The notes under the pieces: model-generated
What the model was told of the DNA's origin: nothing
What the model saw: the letters and a program-made list of their open reading frames with translations, nothing else
Databases searched by the model: none
Origin: Sulfuricurvum sp.
Lineage (GTDB): Bacteria; Campylobacterota; Campylobacteria; Campylobacterales; Sulfurimonadaceae
Length of the DNA: 9,084 nt
NCBI GenBank assembly: GCA_014764075.1
Contig: JACXUE010000041.1
Span: 1-9,084 of the forward strand
Reading direction: 5' to 3'
In this document: positions 6,297 through 9,084 of the stretch, one piece after another
Layout: each line of letters starts with the position of its first letter
How positions within the stretch are numbered: the stretch's first letter is position 1
Position numbers and translations under genes: made by a program

Positions 6297-6704
6297 ATGT
6301 TCGGAATGGGTATAGGGGAAATTTTCCTCATCGTCATTATCGCAATTTTATTTTTGGGACCCGACAAACTCCCCTCTACAATGGTAGATATCGCCAAATT
6401 TTTCCGCAGTGTCAAAGGGACGGTGAGCGAGGCAAAAGCGACCCTCCAAGAGGAGATGAAACTCTCGGAGATGAAAGAGAGCGCCCTCAACTACAAAAAC
6501 GAGCTCACCAATGCCAGCGCCGAACTTGAACGGCTCACTAACGTCACTGAAATCGGAAGCGAACTTACCGGAATTAAAAACAATCTCAATCTCGATGTCG
6601 AGTCTAAACCTGCACCTGCCGCCCCCAAAGAACCTGAAGTGGTAACATTCACCCCAAAATCCAAACAACAACCCAAACTCGATTTAGAAGATGAGAAAGC
6701 CTAA
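6297..6704 (+). CDS. tatB: Sec-independent translocase subunit TatB
   Basis: Component of the twin-arginine translocase, which exports folded proteins across the inner membrane; TatB pairs with TatC to bind Tat signal peptides. The 135-residue protein starts with a transmembrane helix (about 7-20), then a hinge LGPDKLP (20-26), an amphipathic helix and a long charged tail. Glu8, Gly21 and Pro22 occupy the same positions as in E. coli TatB, and Glu8 favours TatB over TatA. Residues about 45-100 are strongly helical and charged; the last 35 are rich in Pro, Ala and Lys and probably disordered. TGGA (6284-6287) lies 9 nt before the ATG. The stop overlaps the tatC start by one base (TAATG). No TatA gene lies in the window, so it must be elsewhere. 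In many bacteria one protein can serve as both TatA and TatB, so the B assignment rests on Glu8, length and linkage to tatC. Confidence 0.92.
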   Translation: MFGMGIGEIFLIVIIAILFLGPDKLPSTMVDIAKFFRSVKGTVSEAKATLQEEMKLSEMKESALNYKNELTNASAELERLTNVTEIGSELTGIKNNLNLDVESKPAPAAPKEPEVVTFTPKSKQQPKLDLEDEKA

Positions 6705-7486
6705 TGTTTGAAGATTTAAAACCCCATTTAGCCGAACTGCGCAAACGACTCGGTATTAGTGTCGCCGCCGTTATCGTCATGTTTTTTGTGATGTTCAATT
6801 TCCATGAACCAATCCTCTCTTGGCTCACTGCACCATTGGATAGTGCACTGGCCGAAGTGGCCAAAACCTCTAAAAATGCGGCACAGGGGATGGTCACCAC
6901 GACCCAAGTGGGAGGAACCTTTTTTGTTGCAATGAAAGTAGCGTTTTTTGCCGGTCTCCTCGCCGCATTCCCGATCATTCTCGCTCAACTTTGGCTTTTT
7001 ATCGCTCCAGGACTTTATGACAACGAAAAAAAGATGTTCTATCCGTTTATTTTTGGCGGAACGATCATGTTCGTCGTTGGGGCGTTGTTTGCCTATTATG
7101 TTGTTACTCCGTTCGGTTTTAGTTTCCTCATTGCCTTTGGAGCTTTTGAATTCGTCCCGCTCATCAATATCGAAGATTACGTCGACTTCTTTGCCAAAAT
7201 CATGTTCGGTTTTGGTTTAGCGTTCGAACTTCCCATCATCTGTTATTTTCTTGCCCTTTTGGGGTTGATTGATGATCGAATAATGACCGGCTTTTTCCGC
7301 TATGCAATTGTTTTGATCTTTATTGTCTCTGCAATCCTCACCCCGCCGGACGTTCTAACACAAATTTTGATGGCGATCCCCCTTACCCTTCTCTACGGCA
7401 TCTCGATTCTGATCGTCCGTGCCGTCAATCCGGCGCCAAAAGAAGAAGCCTATATGGCTGAAGATGAAGAAGAGACGATTGACTGA
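6704..7486 (+). CDS. tatC: Sec-independent translocase subunit TatC
   Basis: Six-helix inner-membrane core of the twin-arginine translocase; its cytoplasmic face recognises the RR signal peptide. Length 260 residues, normal. It opens with HLAELRKRL (8-16). Residues matching the functional positions of E. coli TatC can be seen: Pro44 in TAPL, Phe99 and Glu108 in FIAPGLYDNE (signal-peptide site, E. coli F94 and E103), Glu175 in GLAFELPI (E. coli E170) and Asp216 in TPPDVLTQ (E. coli D211). The C-terminal tail is very acidic (EDEEETID). It begins within the last codon of tatB and its 3' end overlaps queA, so tatB, tatC and queA form one unit, an order also found in H. pylori (HP1060-HP1062). All key residues are intact, so the gene should be functional. 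Confidence 0.98.
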   Translation: MFEDLKPHLAELRKRLGISVAAVIVMFFVMFNFHEPILSWLTAPLDSALAEVAKTSKNAAQGMVTTTQVGGTFFVAMKVAFFAGLLAAFPIILAQLWLFIAPGLYDNEKKMFYPFIFGGTIMFVVGALFAYYVVTPFGFSFLIAFGAFEFVPLINIEDYVDFFAKIMFGFGLAFELPIICYFLALLGLIDDRIMTGFFRYAIVLIFIVSAILTPPDVLTQILMAIPLTLLYGISILIVRAVNPAPKEEAYMAEDEEETID

Positions 7487-8507
7487 CCTAAACCCGCTTC
7501 TCACTTCCAGCTACCATTATGAGCTCCCCGATGAGCTTATAGCAACCCACCCCGTTCATCCGCGTGATCACGCCAAACTTCTCGTCTACAACCGTGCCGA
7601 TAAAACGATCGCTCATGCCCGTTTCGATGCCCTCGAATCGTTTCTCCCCAGAAACTGCGGTATCATTTTTAACGATACCAAAGTGATCAAAGCACGATTA
7701 TACGGTAAAAAAGAGAGCGGCGGAGCGATTGAATTACTCATCAACCGCCCCCATGATGCCCATACGATCAACGTCTATATCCGTGGACGAGTCAAATTGG
7801 GGACGATTCTACGGTTTAATGAAGCTTTGAGTGCCCGTGTCATTTCCCTCCACGATGACGGTTCGCGTGATGTTCATTTTTACCTTCACAATTCACCTAT
7901 CCGATTTGAAGAGCTTCTTCCTATTTTGGATCAAGTGGGGCACATCCCCCTCCCCCCCTATCTGGGACGAGAGGATAACTCCGAGGATGAGCGGGAGTAT
8001 CAAAGTGTTTTTGCCCACCATGAGGGGGCAGTTGCCGCACCGACCGCGTCACTGCACTTTACCGATGAACTATTCGATACCGTCTGTGCAAACCATCCCC
8101 ACGCCTTTGTGACCCTCCATGTGGGTTCAGGAACATTCAAACCGGTTGAAGCAAAGATCATCACTGATCATCCGATGCACTCGGAGTATTTCAATATTAG
8201 TTATCCCGCCAAAGAGCTTATCGACAGCAATCTACCACTTTTGAGTGTCGGCACCACATCGACTCGTACGGTCGAATACTATGTCCGCACATGGGAGACC
8301 AGTGGGGAAGCCAACCTCTTTTTGCACCTTAACAATCCCCCTCAAAGAGTTAACCATCTCCTCACCAATTTTCATCTCCCCCAATCAACACTCCTGATGC
8401 TCGTCGCCTCATTCGTCGGAATCGAGGAGACCCATCGTATTTACAAAGAAGCGATTGATGAAAAATACCGCTTTTTTTCCTACGGGGATGCGATGCTTAT
8501 CCTCTAA
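7479..8507 (+). CDS. queA: S-adenosylmethionine:tRNA ribosyltransferase-isomerase QueA
   Basis: Transfers and isomerises the ribosyl part of SAM onto preQ1 at the tRNA wobble position, giving epoxyqueuosine; cytosolic, the penultimate step of queuosine synthesis. With the TTG start it has 342 residues, the family norm being about 340-356. Conserved blocks: ELIATHP (19-25), NDTKVIKARL (65-74), HIPLPPYL (155-162), AAPTASLHF (186-194), LHVGSGTFKPV (213-223), GTTSTRTVE (258-266), TNFHLPQSTLLML (296-308) and FFSYGDAMLI (332-341). Start choice is uncertain. TTG at 7479 follows a GA-rich stretch (AAGAAGAG) and overlaps tatC by 8 nt; ATG at 7464 would add MKKRR but has no ribosome-binding site, and those residues merely mirror the acidic tatC tail in another frame. 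It is the last gene of the tat unit. Other queuosine genes are not in the window. Confidence 0.96.
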   Translation: MTDLNPLLTSSYHYELPDELIATHPVHPRDHAKLLVYNRADKTIAHARFDALESFLPRNCGIIFNDTKVIKARLYGKKESGGAIELLINRPHDAHTINVYIRGRVKLGTILRFNEALSARVISLHDDGSRDVHFYLHNSPIRFEELLPILDQVGHIPLPPYLGREDNSEDEREYQSVFAHHEGAVAAPTASLHFTDELFDTVCANHPHAFVTLHVGSGTFKPVEAKIITDHPMHSEYFNISYPAKELIDSNLPLLSVGTTSTRTVEYYVRTWETSGEANLFLHLNNPPQRVNHLLTNFHLPQSTLLMLVASFVGIEETHRIYKEAIDEKYRFFSYGDAMLIL

Positions 8508-8519
8508 TACCATCCCCCA

Positions 8520-8612
8520 TTAACCACATGTATTTACAGCCAGCCAATCAGGAATTTGGTTCCATTGATCTATAATCCAATCATAGCCCGTGAGTTGTTT
8601 AATAGCTGCCAC
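8520..8612 (-). pseudogene. Possible remnant of a small gene downstream of the toxin
   Basis: In the 147-nt gap between queA and the toxin, the minus strand reads 30 open codons from GTG at 8612 to TAA at 8520. The peptide includes GYDWIIDQWNQIPDWLAVN, whose density of Trp, Asp and Ile looks more like protein than random sequence. An excellent Shine-Dalgarno (AAAGGAGG, 8630-8637) precedes it, but 17 nt from the GTG and with an in-frame TAA between. This could be a decayed third gene of the toxin-antitoxin unit, the tail of a broken gene, or chance: thirty open codons are not statistically rare. I do not recognise a family. Confidence 0.25.
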
Positions 8613-8629
8613 TACTTAGTTAAAAGTAG
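8612..8629. repeat. Short inverted repeat between queA and the toxin gene
   Basis: CTACTT (8612-8617) and AAGTAG (8624-8629) form a 6-bp stem with a 6-nt loop. On the plus strand it is followed by CCTCCTTTATTT, which has only a broken T-run, and the stem is AT-rich; it could be a weak terminator for queA. On the minus strand it lies just below the orphan Shine-Dalgarno and has no T-run. No better terminator is seen after queA. Confidence 0.3.
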
Positions 8630-8654
8630 CCTCCTTTATTTGGAAGTTCTTTTA

Positions 8655-8993
8655 CTACATTGTAATCTCATTAAAACATTCTTTCACTTTTGCGAGTTCT
8701 GATGGGGTAAGTGAAGCTAGTTTTTTGATAAATCTTGTATTGTCAATCGCTCGTATCTGTGTGATAACAATATCAGAATCTTTTTCCAAATCATCTCTTT
8801 TTGATATTCTCATTCGCAATGGCTCTGCATCATCTATTAACGATGTGGTAAGTGGAATAATGATAGTTGTGGGATAATCACTGTGGTTGAGTTCATTATT
8901 TTGATACACCAATACAGGTCGCACCTTTCCTATCTCATTGTTTTTTTTGATTGGGTTAAGGTCAACTAACCAAATTTCACCCCTAGATACCAT
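8655..8993 (-). CDS. MazF/PemK-family toxin (type II toxin-antitoxin mRNA interferase)
   Basis: Predicted sequence-specific endoribonuclease that cleaves mRNA and arrests growth when its antitoxin is lost. The 112-residue protein matches the MazF/PemK family in length and in its blocks: RGEIWLVDLNP (4-14), GKVRPVLVYQNN (22-33, with the Arg-Pro of the catalytic β-turn), PTTIIIPLTTSL (41-52) and DIVITQIRAIDNTRFIKKLASL (74 onwards), which corresponds to the 'QIRTID' region of known toxins. The ATG at 8993 is chosen because MVSRGEIW is the usual N-terminus and GAGGGG (9004-9009) lies 10 nt upstream; an in-frame start at 9011 would add six residues. It overlaps the upstream partner gene by 11 nt, the classic antitoxin-first layout. 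The region is clearly AT-richer than the genes to the left (17 G+C in the 60 bases at 8761-8820), suggesting horizontal acquisition. Catalytic residues look intact; cleavage specificity cannot be read. Confidence 0.9.
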   Translation of the reverse strand: MVSRGEIWLVDLNPIKKNNEIGKVRPVLVYQNNELNHSDYPTTIIIPLTTSLIDDAEPLRMRISKRDDLEKDSDIVITQIRAIDNTRFIKKLASLTPSELAKVKECFNEITM

Positions 8994-9084
8994 CGTCAAA
9001 AGTCCCCTCAAAATCGTTAAATTCGTTTTTATCTGTATCTTTTGTTTTTTCTATCGCTTTTAATATTCTTGATTTTTTATCTTT
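8983..9084 (-). CDS. C-terminal end of the probable antitoxin gene (5' part outside window)
   Basis: The minus strand reads 33 open codons from the window edge to a TAG at 8983, in a frame different from the toxin and overlapping its start by 11 nt. The peptide is highly charged (Lys-rich KDKKSRILKAIEKTK, then an acidic EFNDFEGTFDDGI tail), as expected for an antitoxin C-terminus that folds onto its toxin. Position directly upstream of a MazF-type toxin is the main support. The N-terminal DNA-binding part is not visible, so the antitoxin family (AbrB/MazE-like, ribbon-helix-helix or other) cannot be stated. The pair is probably autoregulated from a promoter to the right of the window. Confidence 0.65.
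   Translation of the reverse strand, partial: KDKKSRILKAIEKTKDTDKNEFNDFEGTFDDGI

Noticed and set aside
6348..6671. 107-codon leftward frame opposite tatB
   Set aside because: Composition is an artefact of the antisense of tatB (Phe/Gly/Arg-rich), no start signal, and tatB is unambiguous from Glu8 and the LGP hinge.
8612..8629. Strong intrinsic terminator for queA
   Set aside because: The stem is only 6 AT-rich bp and the downstream T-run is interrupted; kept only as a short inverted repeat.
1..9084. CRISPR array, tRNA, rRNA, insertion sequence or phage genes
   Set aside because: Reading both strands I found no regularly spaced repeats, no cloverleaf-like tRNA sequence, and no transposase or integrase motif; nearly all sequence up to 8507 is occupied by identified genes.

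Overview
The window looks like chromosomal DNA from a member of the Campylobacterota (formerly Epsilonproteobacteria), most likely a free-living sulfur-oxidiser of the Sulfuricurvum/Sulfurimonas kind. The best marker is hobA (2880-3428), a DnaA-binding replication factor known only from this phylum, placed between lysC and holB as in Helicobacter pylori. The rppH-lysC-hobA-holB-folP and tatB-tatC-queA gene orders are also familiar from that phylum. The genus is an inference; no rRNA or other species-level marker is present.

Layout. Positions 1-5109 hold one leftward, tightly packed operon. In transcription order it is rppH (RNA 5'-end decapping), lysC (aspartokinase), hobA (DnaA loading), holB (clamp-loader delta'), folP (dihydropteroate synthase) and a CPA2-type cation:proton antiporter that runs off the left edge. 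Genes overlap by 1-14 nt or are 1 nt apart, so translational coupling is likely throughout. A 70-nt gap (5110-5179) separates this operon from rightward genes and carries what look like back-to-back promoters. The hemW promoter has a perfect TATAAT so close to the ATG that the message is predicted to be leaderless.

Positions 5180-8507 read rightward: hemW (radical-SAM heme chaperone), a 55-nt gap with a probable promoter, then tatB-tatC (Tat protein export) and queA (queuosine tRNA modification). tatB, tatC and queA overlap one another.

From about 8508 the character changes. The DNA becomes clearly AT-richer, coding switches back to the minus strand, and there is a MazF/PemK-family toxin (8655-8993) preceded by the C-terminal end of a probable antitoxin that leaves the window at 9084. 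Between queA and the toxin lie 147 nt with an orphan Shine-Dalgarno sequence and a 30-codon stretch that may be the remains of another small gene. This right end looks like an acquired accessory module next to a housekeeping block.

Most of the window is well-understood core biology. The items most worth a second look are the predicted leaderless hemW promoter with interlocked divergent promoters, an internal ribosome-binding site and ATG in lysC that would yield a separate regulatory subunit, and the decayed region next to the toxin-antitoxin pair. I see no rRNA, tRNA, CRISPR array, insertion sequence or clear strong intrinsic terminator.
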